Assembly (NCBI RefSeq): GCF_900091415.1
Contig: NZ_FMHU01000002.1
Span: 2,232,001-2,296,000, forward strand
Source: Micromonospora inyonensis
GTDB taxonomy: Bacteria; Actinomycetota; Actinomycetes; Mycobacteriales; Micromonosporaceae
DNA length: 64,000 bases
Reading direction: 5' to 3'
The notes below the pieces were generated by a model that did no database searches, was not told where the DNA came from, and saw only the letters and a list, made by a program, of their open reading frames with translations. A program made the translations under genes and the position numbers. Below, in pieces: positions 8,967 to 17,695 of this stretch. The first letter of the stretch is position 1. The number at the start of each line of letters is the position of its first letter.

Positions 8967-11216
8967 TCAGACGGCGGCCGACGGCGAGGCGTGCGTGGTA
9001 CGGGCGAACGCGGCGACCTCGCCGATCACCGTGATGGCCGGTGGACGCAGCCCGTGCGCGGCGGCGACGTCGGCGATGTCGTCCAGCCGGCCGGTGAGCA
9101 CCCGTTGCGCCTCGGTACCGCCGTTCTCGATGCTGGCCGCCGGGGTCGCCGGGTCCATGCCGTGACCGATCAGCGCGGCGGTGACGTCGGGGAGGGTCTG
9201 CACCGCCATCAGCAGCACGATCGTGGTGTTGGCGCGGGCCACCCCGGCCCAGTCGACGGTGCTGCCCGGATCGCCCGGGGGCAGGTGGGCCGAGACGACG
9301 GTGAAGCCCTGGGTCAGCCCCCGGTGGGTGACCGGCACCCCCGCCAGCTCCGGTACGGAGATCGAGCTGGAGATGCCGGGCACCACCTCGACCGGGACGC
9401 CCGCCGCCTGGCAGGCCTGGACCTCCTCCATGCCCCGGCCGAAGACGAAGGAGTCGCCCCCCTTGAGTCGGACCACCCGGTGGCCGGCGCGGGCCTCCGC
9501 CACGAGGATCTCGTTGATCCGCTCCTGGGGGACGAACGCCCCCCGGGGCACCTTGGACACGTCGATCACCCGCACCCCGGGCCGCAGTTCGCGCAGCAGC
9601 GCGTGCGGCACCAGCCGGTCGGCGACCACGACGTCGGCCTCGGCGAGCCGGTCGAGTCCGCGCCGGGTCATCAGGTCCGGGTCGCCGGGGCCGGCTCCCA
9701 CCAGGGTCACCCGGCCGGTGACCGGGCCGTCCGCATGGGACGGCGGCACCGCCGGCGTGGGCGTCGGGTCCACGGTGTCCTCCTCGGAGCGGCGCGGGAC
9801 GGAGATAGTCGTGCCGCTGCGGTGCCCGTGTGCTGCGGCGGCGAATCCGGCGGCCAGGCGGGGGTGCCCGGCCCAGTGCACGTGCAGGTAGGAGGCGTGC
9901 ACGGTGGCGGCGGGTCCGGCGACGAAGCCGTCCACGGCGTGGCTGGTGGTGCCGTGCGCCACGGACGGCCGGGGCCGGAACCGCCAGGCGTGGGTCGGCT
10001 CGCCGACCGGGTCGACCCGGGTGCGGTGGAACTCGTGCCCGGTGACCAGGTCGTCGGCGTCGGTCAGCACGCTGGCGGTGACCGCGCGGGCCTCCCGGTA
10101 GCCGAGGACGAGCCGGTCGGTCATCCGGGCGGTGGCGTCGAGCACCCCGGCCATGGGCGCGCCGTCGAGGTCCCGGGCGAGGTAGAGCAGGCCGGCGCAC
10201 TCGGCCACCACGGGCAGGCCGGCGGCGGCGTGCGCGGCCACCACCTCGCGCATCGGTCGGTTGGCGGAGAGGTCTGCCGCGTACACCTCGGGGAAGCCAC
10301 CGCCCAGGTAGAGGCCGGCGCAGTCGGCGGGCAGCGTCTCGTCGCGCAGCGGGTCGACGGTGGCCAGGCGCAGGCCGGCGGCGCTGAGCAGTTCGTCGGT
10401 CTCGGCGTACCGGAAGGTGAACGCCGCCCCGGACGCGACCGCGACGGTGGCGTCGGCGGTGAACCCGCCGAGTTCGGCGACCGGATCCCAGGCCGGGCCG
10501 GTGAGGGCGGGCGCGCGGCGGGCGAGGGCGAGCACCGCGTCGAGGTCGACCCCGGCGGCGACGTGGGCGGCGAGCGCGTCGACGGTACGGCGGGCCGCGG
10601 CGGCCCGTTCGGCGACCGGGACCAGCCCGAGGTGCCGGCTGGGGGTGTCCAGCGACGCGTCCCGGCGCAGCGCGCCGAGCACCGGCACGCCGGTGGAGAC
10701 GAGCGCCTCCCGGATCTCCGCCTCGTGGGTGGCGGAGCCGACCTTGTTCAGGACGACCCCGGCGACGGTGAGCTGCGGGTCGAAGGTGGCGAAGCCGTGC
10801 ACCAGCGCGGCGATGCTGCGGGACGTGCCGGACACGTCGACCACCAGCAGCACCGGGGTGCGGGTGAGCCGGGCGACGTGGGCGGTGCTGGCGAAGCCGG
10901 CCCGGCCGACGGCCCCGTCGAGCAGGCCCATCACGCCCTCGATCACGGCGACGTCGGCGGGCGTGCCCACGGTGGCCCCGTGCAGCAGGAGCGGCACGAC
11001 GCGCTGCTCGCCCTGGAGGAAGGGGTCGAGGTTGCGGCCCCGGCGACCGGTGGCGAGTTCGTGGTAACTGGGGTCGATGTAGTCGGGGCCCACCTTGTGG
11101 CCGCTGACGGTCAGGCCACGCTGCCGCAGGGCCGCCATCAGGCCGGTGGCGACGGTGGTCTTGCCCTGCCCGGAGGCCGGCGCGGCGACCAGGATCCGGG
11201 GCGGAGCGGTCACCAT
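8967..11216 (-). CDS. cobB-cobA: Fused cobyrinate a,c-diamide synthase (CobB) - uroporphyrinogen-III C-methyltransferase (CobA)
   Basis: One open frame of 749 codons holds two cobalamin enzymes. Residues ~1-460 are CobB: P-loop APASGQGKTTVATGL, VGPDYIDPSYHELATGR, and a class I amidotransferase-like half with GLYLGGGFPEVY and catalytic Cys in VVAECAGLLYLA. It amidates the a and c carboxylates of (hydrogeno)byrinic acid. A Pro-rich linker (DPTPTPAVPPSH) leads to a SUMT domain: VTLVGAGPGDPDLMTRRGL, VRLKGGDSFVFGRG, EVVPGISSS and PVTHRGLTQGF. SUMT methylates uroporphyrinogen III at C2 and C7 to precorrin-2. The start overlaps the cobO stop (ATGGTGA), so the two are translationally coupled. ATG 11216 or GTG 11213 can serve. 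No stop separates the domains, but an internal ribosome site at 9773 could also give free CobA. Confidence 0.85.
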   Translation of the reverse strand: MVTAPPRILVAAPASGQGKTTVATGLMAALRQRGLTVSGHKVGPDYIDPSYHELATGRRGRNLDPFLQGEQRVVPLLLHGATVGTPADVAVIEGVMGLLDGAVGRAGFASTAHVARLTRTPVLLVVDVSGTSRSIAALVHGFATFDPQLTVAGVVLNKVGSATHEAEIREALVSTGVPVLGALRRDASLDTPSRHLGLVPVAERAAAARRTVDALAAHVAAGVDLDAVLALARRAPALTGPAWDPVAELGGFTADATVAVASGAAFTFRYAETDELLSAAGLRLATVDPLRDETLPADCAGLYLGGGFPEVYAADLSANRPMREVVAAHAAAGLPVVAECAGLLYLARDLDGAPMAGVLDATARMTDRLVLGYREARAVTASVLTDADDLVTGHEFHRTRVDPVGEPTHAWRFRPRPSVAHGTTSHAVDGFVAGPAATVHASYLHVHWAGHPRLAAGFAAAAHGHRSGTTISVPRRSEEDTVDPTPTPAVPPSHADGPVTGRVTLVGAGPGDPDLMTRRGLDRLAEADVVVADRLVPHALLRELRPGVRVIDVSKVPRGAFVPQERINEILVAEARAGHRVVRLKGGDSFVFGRGMEEVQACQAAGVPVEVVPGISSSISVPELAGVPVTHRGLTQGFTVVSAHLPPGDPGSTVDWAGVARANTTIVLLMAVQTLPDVTAALIGHGMDPATPAASIENGGTEAQRVLTGRLDDIADVAAAHGLRPPAITVIGEVAAFARTTHASPSAAV
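9773..9786 (-). promoter_or_regulatory. Internal ribosome-binding site and GTG start for CobA
   Basis: On the minus strand GAGGAGGACACC precedes an in-frame GTG (first base 9773) in the linker between the CobB and CobA domains. The spacing is ideal. It would give a separate 268-residue CobA in addition to the fusion protein. Confidence 0.5.
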
Positions 11217-11824
11217 TCGATCCCCCGCTGGCCCTTCTGGCCGGCGTCCATCGGGTGCTTGATCTTGGTCATCTCGGTCACCAGGTCGGCGGCGTCGACG
11301 AGGCGCGGGTCCGCGTCGCGCCCGGTGATCACGACGTGCTGCCGGCCGGGGCGGTCCCGGAGGGTGGCCACCACGTCGTCGACGTCGACCCAGCCCCACT
11401 TCATCGGGTAGGTGAACTCGTCGAGCACGTACAGGTCGTGCTCGTCGGCGGCGATCCGGCGCTTGATCTCCGCCCAGCCCTCGGCGGCCTGGGCGGCGTG
11501 GTCCGCTTCGGTGCCCTGGGTACGGCTCCAACTCCAGCCGGCGCCCATCTTGTACCAGCTGACCGGGCCACCCTGGCCGGTCTCCTCGTGCACCCGGCCG
11601 AGCGTGGTGAGGGCGTTCTCCTCCCCCACCGTCCACTTGGCACTCTTGACGAACTGGAAGACGGCGATCGACCAGCCCTGGTTCCAGCCGCGCAGGGCCA
11701 GGCCGAACGCGGCGGTGGACTTGCCCTTCATCTGACCGGTGTGGACGATCAGCAGCGGCCGGTTGCGCCGTTGCCGGGTGGTGAGGCCGTCGTCGGGAAC
11801 GGCGACCGGTTGTCCCTGTGGCAT
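11210..11824 (-). CDS. cobO: Cob(I)yrinic acid a,c-diamide adenosyltransferase (CobO)
   Basis: A 204-residue corrinoid adenosyltransferase of the CobA/CobO/BtuR type. It transfers the adenosyl group of ATP to Co(I), forming the upper ligand of adenosylcobyrinate. The P-loop VHTGQMKGKSTAAFG is near residue 35. It is followed by the family signature RGWNQGWSIAVFQFVKSAKW, Walker-B-like DLYVLDEFTYPMKWGWV, and the C-terminal TEMTKIKHPMDAGQKGQRGI. Length is normal for the family. Its start lies at the stop of the upstream chelatase gene and its stop overlaps the cobB start. Confidence 0.92.
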   Translation of the reverse strand: MPQGQPVAVPDDGLTTRQRRNRPLLIVHTGQMKGKSTAAFGLALRGWNQGWSIAVFQFVKSAKWTVGEENALTTLGRVHEETGQGGPVSWYKMGAGWSWSRTQGTEADHAAQAAEGWAEIKRRIAADEHDLYVLDEFTYPMKWGWVDVDDVVATLRDRPGRQHVVITGRDADPRLVDAADLVTEMTKIKHPMDAGQKGQRGIEW

Positions 11825-13905
11825 CAGGCTGCCCCGCTTCCGTGTCGGACGGCGGTGCGGGAGCGCACCGCCTGGGTGAGGGTGGGCGCGGCGACGTCGG
11901 CCAACGGCAGGTGTTCACCGGCCAGGCTCGCGGCGAGTTCGGCGGCCAGGCGCATCCGGATCCGTCCCTGTTCGCAGTCGACCACCACGGCGGGCACGCC
12001 GTCGGTGGCCAGCAGGCGGGCGCTGCGCAGGGCACGTGGCAGTGCCTCCGGCCCGGCGGTGGCCCGCCCGTCGGTGACCACGACGAGCAGCGGACGGCGA
12101 CGCGGGTCCCGGATCGCCTCGACGCGCAGCACCTCGCGGGCGCGCAGCAGCCCCTCCGCCAGCGGGGTCCGTCCGCCGGTCGGCAGGGCCTCCAGCCGGG
12201 CGGCGGCGACGTCCACGCTGGACGTCGGCGGCAGGGTCAGTTCCGCGTCGGCGGCCCGGAAGGTGACCAGGCCCACCTTGTCCCGCCGCTGGTAGGCGTC
12301 GAGCAGCAGGGACAGCACCGCCGCCTTGACCGCGCCGATGCGCTGCCGGGCCCCCATCGAGCCGGAGGCGTCCACGCAGAACAGGATCAGGTTGCTCTCC
12401 CGCCCCTGGCGTACCGGCAGGCGGACGTCCCCCGGACGGACCAGGATGCCGGGGCCACGCCGGCCCCGGATCCGCTGGTGGGGCGCGGCGGCCCGCAGGG
12501 TGGCCACCAGGTGGGGACGGCCGGAGGCGGGGCCGGTGGGCCGCGCCGTGCCCACGGTCCGGCCGACGGAGGTGACGGCGGCGGAGCGCCGGCCGGCGGT
12601 GCCGGCACCGGTGCCGGCCACGGTCAGCAGCCGGGCGCGGAAGGGTGCGCCCGCCGGCACCGGCGTCGGGGTGGCCGGCCCGGAGCCGGCCGGTGCCGAC
12701 GGTTCCCCGGCGGGCCGCTGCCCGTCCGGAGGCGACTCGTCCCCGCTGGCCGGGCCCTCGGGTCCACCTGCTCCCCCGGGGCCGCCCGGGTCGTCGGGGC
12801 CGTCGGGACCGTCCGGGCCCTGCGGGCCGTCGGGACCGTCCGGGCCCTGCGGCGGTTCCGGGTCCTCCGGTGGCGGGGGTGGCTCGTCGAGACCGGCCTC
12901 GCTGAGCGCCCGCTCGAGTTCGGCCTGGTCCTGTTGCGGCGGGTCGAAGGGGTTGCGGCGGCGTCGGTGCGGCAGCGCCAGCCGCGCCGCGACCCGCACG
13001 TCGCCCACCTGCACGTGGGTGCGCCCGCACCACGCCGCGTGGGCCATGGCGGTACGTGCGATGACCAGGTCGGCGCGCATCCCGTCGACCTCGGCGGCGG
13101 CGCAGAGCGCGGCGATACGCAGCACCGTGTCGTCGTCGAGGCGGATCTTCGGCAGCAGGGCGCGCGCCTGGGCGACCCGGTCACCGAGGGCGGCGTCGGC
13201 GTCGGCGTAGCGGGCGGCGAACCCCTCCGGGTCGGCCTCGTAGTCCAGCCGGCGGCGCATCACCTCGGCCCGCACCTGCGGGTCCCGGCTGGCGGCGACC
13301 TCGACGGTCAGGCCGAACCGGTCCAGCAGCTGCGGCCGCAGTTCCCCCTCCTCGGGGTTCATCGTGCCGACCAGGACGAACCGGGCGGCGTGCGTCACCG
13401 ACACGCCCTCCCGCTCCACGGTGGCCCGACCCATGGCCGCCGCGTCGAGCAGCACGTCGACCAGGTGGTCGTGCAGCAGGTTGACCTCGTCGACGTAGAG
13501 CAGGCCCCGGTGCGCGCCGGCCAGCAGGCCCGGGTCGTAGGCGGTGACGCCCTCGCTGAGGGCGCGCTCCAGGTGCAGCGCGCCGAGGACCCGGTCCTCG
13601 CTGGCCCCCACCGGCAGCTCCACCAGGCGGGCGGGACGCACCCGGGAGGCCACCGGCTCGGGGTGCGGGCCGTCCGGGCAGCGCGGGTCGACCGCCGTCG
13701 GGTCGCAGGAGAACCGGCAACCCTCCACGACCTCGACCGGGGGCAGCAGCGCGGTCAACGCCCGGACCGCGGTGGACTTGGCGGTGCCCTTCTCGCCACG
13801 CACCAGCACCCCGCCGATCCCGGGTGAGACGGCGCAGAGACTGAGGGCCAACGCCATGTCGTCCATCCCGACGACGGCGGAAAAGGGGTACGACCGCACG
13901 GTCAC
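11824..13905 (-). CDS. Magnesium/cobalt-chelatase-like AAA+ and VWA protein (ChlI-ChlD fusion type)
   Basis: A 693-residue protein. The N-terminal AAA+ module (~1-320) has P-loop VRGEKGTAKSTAVRAL, Walker B LLYVDEVNLLHDHLVD and sensor LVGTMNPEEGELRPQLLDRF. A Pro/Gly/Asp-rich linker (repeated PQGPDGPDG) joins it to a C-terminal VWA domain with the MIDAS motif FCVDASGSMGARQRIG and VVVTDGRAT. This ChlI+ChlD layout is common in actinobacterial cobalamin operons, where it is the likely ATPase motor for cobalt insertion by CobN; cobN is not in this window. The GTG at 13905 is chosen because GAGGTG stands 8 nt upstream. The gene heads the riboswitch-controlled minus-strand operon with cobO and cobB-cobA. 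Confidence 0.85.
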   Translation of the reverse strand: MTVRSYPFSAVVGMDDMALALSLCAVSPGIGGVLVRGEKGTAKSTAVRALTALLPPVEVVEGCRFSCDPTAVDPRCPDGPHPEPVASRVRPARLVELPVGASEDRVLGALHLERALSEGVTAYDPGLLAGAHRGLLYVDEVNLLHDHLVDVLLDAAAMGRATVEREGVSVTHAARFVLVGTMNPEEGELRPQLLDRFGLTVEVAASRDPQVRAEVMRRRLDYEADPEGFAARYADADAALGDRVAQARALLPKIRLDDDTVLRIAALCAAAEVDGMRADLVIARTAMAHAAWCGRTHVQVGDVRVAARLALPHRRRRNPFDPPQQDQAELERALSEAGLDEPPPPPEDPEPPQGPDGPDGPQGPDGPDGPDDPGGPGGAGGPEGPASGDESPPDGQRPAGEPSAPAGSGPATPTPVPAGAPFRARLLTVAGTGAGTAGRRSAAVTSVGRTVGTARPTGPASGRPHLVATLRAAAPHQRIRGRRGPGILVRPGDVRLPVRQGRESNLILFCVDASGSMGARQRIGAVKAAVLSLLLDAYQRRDKVGLVTFRAADAELTLPPTSSVDVAAARLEALPTGGRTPLAEGLLRAREVLRVEAIRDPRRRPLLVVVTDGRATAGPEALPRALRSARLLATDGVPAVVVDCEQGRIRMRLAAELAASLAGEHLPLADVAAPTLTQAVRSRTAVRHGSGAA

Positions 13906-13984
13906 ACCTTTCACCTCGCACGGGTCTCCTCGCCCGCGACCGGTCAACGACCGCGCCACCGGAGGAGCGTCCGCCGGCAGCACG

Positions 13985-14105
13985 CGACGGCGAGACGAGT
14001 GTCTGGCTCTCCGCCCGGCGGCACCGCCGGACGGATCACAGTGGCGGGACCGCCCCGGGCTCGTCGACCTCTCCGGGCCGACCCACCGGTGTTCCTCACC
14101 GCGCC
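13985..14105 (-). promoter_or_regulatory. Cobalamin (B12) riboswitch
   Basis: Read on the minus strand, the leader of the chelatase gene contains the core CCCGCCACTGTGA (14048-14036), a GC-rich stem (ACCGCCGG region), and AGCCAGACACTCG (14008-13996), which matches the B12-box pattern AGCCAGGAGACC. The upstream arm begins around GGTGAGGAACACCGG (14100). These elements in this order identify a cobalamin riboswitch. Binding of adenosylcobalamin should lower expression of the chelatase-cobO-cobB/A operon. The exact ends are estimates. Confidence 0.85.
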
Positions 14106-14177
14106 GTCGCCGCAGATGATGTCACATCCACCCCCGCCACGACAGGTGCCGATCATCCTCGGCTACCGTTCGACCGC

Positions 14178-15404
14178 GTGAGCCTCTCGACAACCCTGGA
14201 CCCGGTCACCGTGGTCGGCGTCGGCGCCGACGGCTGGGTCGGCCTCGGCGCGGCCGGCCGGCGGGCGGTGACGGACGCCCAGGTCGTCGTCGGCGGCCGA
14301 CGCCACCTCGACCTGCTGCCCGAATCGGTCCGGGCCGAGCGGGTGCCCTGGCCGACGCCTCTGCTGCCCGCCCTGCCCGGCCTGCTCGCCGCCCACGCCG
14401 ACCGGCGGATCTGCGTCCTGGCCAGCGGTGACCCGATGTGGTACGGCATCGGCACCCACCTGGTGGGGTTGCTCGGGCCGGACCGGGTGCACACCGTGCC
14501 GCACCCGTCGGCGATCTCGCTGGCCTGCGCCCGGATGGGCTGGCCGGTGGAGCGGGTCACCGTGCACAGCGCCGTCGCCCGGGACCTGGACCGGGTCCGG
14601 CGCGACCTCGTCCCCGGCCGGCTGCTGCTGGTGCTCAGCACCGACGCGCACACCCCCGCCGCACTGGCCGCAACGCTGGCCGACGCGGGTTACGGGCCCA
14701 GCGAACTGACCGTCCTGGCCGCGCTGGGCGCCGACCGGGAGGAGCGGGTCACCGGTACGGCCGGGGAGTGGACGGCACCGCCCGGCGACCCGCTCAACGT
14801 GGTCGCCGTCCGGGTGGTCGCCGCCGACGGGACCCGGCCACTGTCGACGGTGCCGGGGCTGCCCGACGACGCCTTCGACCACGACGGGGCGCTGACCAAG
14901 CGGGAGGCCCGCGCGCTGGCCCTGTCCCGTCTCGCCCCCACCGGCGGTGAGCTGCTGTGGGACGTCGGGGCCGGGTGCGGCAGCATCGGCGTCGAATGGC
15001 TGCGCGCCGACCCGGCCTCGGCCGCGATCGCGGTGGAGATCCGCCCGGAGCGGGCCGCACGGATCGCCGGGAACGCCCGCACGCTCGGGGTGCCGCACCT
15101 GCGGATCGTGCAGGGACGGGCACCGGAGGCGCTGGCCGACCTGCCCACCCCGGACGCGGTCTTCGTCGGCGGTGGGCTCAGCGTTCCCGGGCTCTTCGAC
15201 GTGGTGTGGGACGCGCTGCGTCCCGGTGGCCGGCTGGTCGCCCACGCGGTCACGTTGGAGGGTGAGCGCGAACTCGGCGAACGGGCCGCCCGCCTCGGTG
15301 GCGACCTGACCCGTCTGGCGGTGGATCGGGCCGCGCCGCTGGGTGGCTTCACCGGCTGGAAACCGGCCCGGCCGTTGGTGCAGTGGGCGGTGGTACGACC
15401 GTGA
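14178..15404 (+). CDS. cobL: Precorrin-6Y C5,15-methyltransferase, decarboxylating (CbiE-CbiT fusion)
   Basis: A 408-residue bifunctional enzyme of the aerobic corrin pathway. The N-terminal half is a CbiE-type tetrapyrrole methylase (TVVGVGADGWVGLGAAGRRA, CVLASGDPMWYGIGTHL, PHPSAISLACARMGW). The C-terminal half is CbiT, with SAM motif I LLWDVGAGCGSIGVEWLRA and PDAVFVGGGLSVPG. It methylates C5 and C15 and decarboxylates the acetate on ring C. The GTG at 14178 is the first start in frame. The stop overlaps the cobM start as GTGA. The gene is divergent from the chelatase operon; the riboswitch on the other strand does not cover its own leader. Confidence 0.92.
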   Translation: MSLSTTLDPVTVVGVGADGWVGLGAAGRRAVTDAQVVVGGRRHLDLLPESVRAERVPWPTPLLPALPGLLAAHADRRICVLASGDPMWYGIGTHLVGLLGPDRVHTVPHPSAISLACARMGWPVERVTVHSAVARDLDRVRRDLVPGRLLLVLSTDAHTPAALAATLADAGYGPSELTVLAALGADREERVTGTAGEWTAPPGDPLNVVAVRVVAADGTRPLSTVPGLPDDAFDHDGALTKREARALALSRLAPTGGELLWDVGAGCGSIGVEWLRADPASAAIAVEIRPERAARIAGNARTLGVPHLRIVQGRAPEALADLPTPDAVFVGGGLSVPGLFDVVWDALRPGGRLVAHAVTLEGERELGERAARLGGDLTRLAVDRAAPLGGFTGWKPARPLVQWAVVRP

Positions 15405-16171
15405 CCGTGTACTTCATCGGCGCCGGACCGGGCGCCGCCGACCTGATCACCGTCCGGGGGCAGCGGATCCTGGCCCGCGCCCGGGTCTGCCTCTACGCGG
15501 GCAGCCTGGTCCCGGACGACCTGCTCGCCGTCTGCCCGCCCGGGGCGCGGCTGGTCGACACCGCCGACCTGAACCTGGACGAGATCGTCGCGCAGATGAC
15601 CTCCGCGCACGCCGCCGGGGAGGACGTCGCCCGCCTCTGCTCCGGCGATCCGGCGGTGTTCAGCGCCGTCGCCGAGCAGGTCCGCCGGCTCGACGCGGCC
15701 GGCGTGCCCTACGAGATCGTGCCGGGCGTCCCGTCGTACGCGGCCGCGGCGGCGTCGCTGGGCCGCGAGCTGACCGTGCCGACGGTCGGGCAGACGGTGA
15801 TCCTCACCCGCACCCAGGCCCGCTCCACGCCGATGCCGGCCGGGGAGGATCTCGCCGAACTCGGTCGCAGCCGGGCCACCCTGGTGCTGCACCTGGCGGT
15901 CGCCCGGACCCGGGAGCTGGCCGCCCAGCTCGCCGTGCACTACGGCGAGGACTGCCCGGTCGCGGTGGTGGCCAACGCCAGCCGCCCGAACGAGGTGATC
16001 CTGCGCGGCACCCTGGCCGACATCGCCGACGCCGTCGAGCAGGCCGGGGTACGCCGGACCGCCGTGATCATCGTCGGTCAGGTGCTGGCCGCGGACGCCT
16101 TCCCGGACAGCTACCTCTACTCCCCCGACCGGGACCGGGCGGCGAAGCGTCGCCGCCCTGGGGCACACTGA
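15401..16171 (+). CDS. cobM: Precorrin-4 C11-methyltransferase
   Basis: A 256-residue tetrapyrrole methylase adding the C11 methyl group in corrin synthesis. The N-terminus VTVYFIGAGPGAADLITVRG is the usual first motif. YAGSLVPDDLLAVCPPGARL, LCSGDPAVFSAVAEQ, EIVPGVPSYAAAAASLGREL and VILTRTQARSTPMPAGEDL are typical of CobM/CbiF. The GTG at 15401 overlaps the cobL stop by 4 bp (GTGA), so translation is probably coupled. cobF starts 5 bp beyond its stop. Confidence 0.92.
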   Translation: MTVYFIGAGPGAADLITVRGQRILARARVCLYAGSLVPDDLLAVCPPGARLVDTADLNLDEIVAQMTSAHAAGEDVARLCSGDPAVFSAVAEQVRRLDAAGVPYEIVPGVPSYAAAAASLGRELTVPTVGQTVILTRTQARSTPMPAGEDLAELGRSRATLVLHLAVARTRELAAQLAVHYGEDCPVAVVANASRPNEVILRGTLADIADAVEQAGVRRTAVIIVGQVLAADAFPDSYLYSPDRDRAAKRRRPGAH

Positions 16172-16176
16172 GCGCC

Positions 16177-16947
16177 GTGCGGACAATCCTGATCATCGGT
16201 ATCGGCGCGGGCGACCCGGGCCAGCTCACCCTGGCGGCGGCGGAGGCCCTCGGCCGGACGGATGTCTTCTTCGTGCTCGACAAGGGCGTGGAGAAGCAGG
16301 ACCTCATCGCCCTGCGACAGGAGCTGATGCGCCGCTTCGCCCGGGACGACCACCGGGTGGTGGAGGTCCGCGACCCGGATCGGGACCGCACCGCCGAGGG
16401 GTACGTCCGGGCGGTGGACGACTGGCGGCGGGACCGGGCCGACCTGCTGGAGGCCGCGATGGCCGAGAACCTCGCCGACGGCGGCACCGGGGCGTTCCTC
16501 GTCTGGGGCGACCCGGCCCTCTACGACAGCACCCTCGCCGTGGTCGAGGAGATCGAGGCCCGGGGGAAGCTCGACGTCGACCACGTGGTGATCCCGGGGG
16601 TGAGCAGCGTGTCGACGCTGGCCGCCCGGCACCGGATCGGGCTGAACCGGGTCGGCCGCCCGTTCCTGGTGACCACCGGCCGGCGGATCGCCGATCGCCT
16701 GCCGCCGGACGTCGACGACATCGTGGTGATGCTCGACGCGCACTGCACGTTCACCCGCCACGTCGACGAGAACCTCGACATCTACTGGGGGGCGTACCTC
16801 GGCACCGCCGACGAGATCCTGGTCGCCGGGCCGCTGGCCGAGGTGGCGCAGGAGATCGTCGAGACGCGGCGGGCGGCACGCGAGCGCAAGGGCTGGATCA
16901 TGGACACCTACCTGCTGCGCCGCCGCGACCCCGCCACGGCTGGCTGA
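16177..16947 (+). CDS. cobF: Precorrin-6A synthase (deacetylating)
   Basis: A 256-residue methylase for C1 that also expels the C20-derived acetate, a step found only in the aerobic pathway. Signature stretches are ILIIGIGAGDPGQLTLAAAE, DVFFVLDKGVEKQDL, FLVWGDPALYDSTLAVVEEI and HVVIPGVSSVSTLAARH. The GTG at 16177 follows cobM by 5 bp. As last gene of the cobL-cobM-cobF run it is followed by a strong hairpin. Its presence shows the pathway is oxygen-dependent. Confidence 0.92.
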   Translation: MRTILIIGIGAGDPGQLTLAAAEALGRTDVFFVLDKGVEKQDLIALRQELMRRFARDDHRVVEVRDPDRDRTAEGYVRAVDDWRRDRADLLEAAMAENLADGGTGAFLVWGDPALYDSTLAVVEEIEARGKLDVDHVVIPGVSSVSTLAARHRIGLNRVGRPFLVTTGRRIADRLPPDVDDIVVMLDAHCTFTRHVDENLDIYWGAYLGTADEILVAGPLAEVAQEIVETRRAARERKGWIMDTYLLRRRDPATAG

Positions 16948-16958
16948 CCGGATCGCGC

Positions 16959-16994
16959 CCGGCCCCGCCGGGGGACTCCCCCGGGCGGGGCCGG
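16959..16994 (+). terminator. Terminator after cobF
   Basis: A GC-rich hairpin with arms CCGGCCCCGCC-GGGGG and CCCCC-GGGCGGGGCCGG, nearly perfect with one bulged base and loop ACT. It starts 12 bp after the cobF stop. Confidence 0.65.
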
Positions 16995-16999
16995 CACGT

Positions 17000-17587
17000 G
17001 TCTCAGTCGGACAGGCGGGCGGCCTCCCGGTCGCGAAGCGGGTCCGGCCGCTGGTCTTGAGCAGCGACCCCTCGTAGATCCGGGCGCCGACGAACACCAT
17101 CGCCACCGCGGTGACCGCGAGGACCGCCAGCGACAGGAACAGCGCACGTCGCCCGGCGCGCTGGCGACCGACGCCCCGACGTACGCGCCGACCGCGATCA
17201 GTGCGATCTGCCCGAAGGCCAGGACCGCCCCGCCGACCACCTTGCTGGCCAGCAGCGCCCGGACCGGCACCGCCGCTACCAGGATTCTCACGATCCAGGT
17301 CTGCTTCTCCTCGGTGACGCTCTGCGCGATCTGGAGTCCGAACGTCAGGGACGTGACGAAGAAGACGGACGCGAAGGCGTACGGGATGAGGAAGGCGAGC
17401 GCCGGGTCGACGGCGTTCGGGTCGAGCAGCTCGACGGTCGGGCGCGCGCTGAGCACGTCGACCACCTCGGACGGTTCCTCGTCCATCGCCAGCATCCGTG
17501 GGCCGTCGACTACCGCCGCGTCGACGTCGCCCGCGCGGACAGGAAAATGACCGTGCTCCAGATGAACGCCTTGTCCCGCAGCTTGCC
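17000..17587 (-). pseudogene. ABC-2 permease (NatB-like) remnant, body of the gene
   Basis: Minus-strand pieces of a membrane permease survive in several frames. They are GKLRDKAFIWSTVIFLSAR at the 17587 end, then PALAFLIPYAFASVFFVTSL, QSVTEEKQTWIVRILVAAVP and VRALLASKVVGGAVLAFGQ, then ALFLSLAVLAVTAVAMVFVG and IYEGSLLKTSGRTR. These are typical of the exporter subunit of NatA/NatB-type systems. At least two frame changes and the lost N-terminus make it non-functional. The missing first 16 codons lie just beyond 17587 in the opposite orientation. Confidence 0.7.
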
Positions 17588-17674
17588 TTACCCCTCCCTG
17601 GCCGAGATCTTCCGCGAGCTCGCCCGATAACCACGCACGACGCCGTCCGCCTCGTCGCGGCCCGGGAGATCCGG
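17586..17674 (+). pseudogene. Inverted fragment: end of natA-like gene and first codons of natB-like gene
   Basis: The plus strand reads PYPSLAEIFRELAR-stop (stop at 17628-17630), the usual C-terminus of an ABC ATPase of NatA type. Overlapping it, from 17627, is ITTHDAVRLVAAREIR, the N-terminus of the cognate permease with ATA where ATG is expected. The reading stops at 17674, where the IS110 element begins. These pieces complete the minus-strand fragments at 17000-17587 and 19128-19290. Confidence 0.65.
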
Positions 17675-17695
17675 GGGGTGTCCCTATGGGTTTCG

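Noticed and set aside
8991..13827. Plus-strand frames of 300-800 codons opposite the cob genes
   Set aside because: Gly/Arg/Val-rich shadows without motifs; the opposite strand is fully explained by cobB-cobA, cobO and the chelatase.
13985..14177. Second riboswitch on the plus strand controlling cobL
   Set aside because: The B12 box and the GCCACTGTGA core both read on the minus strand only.
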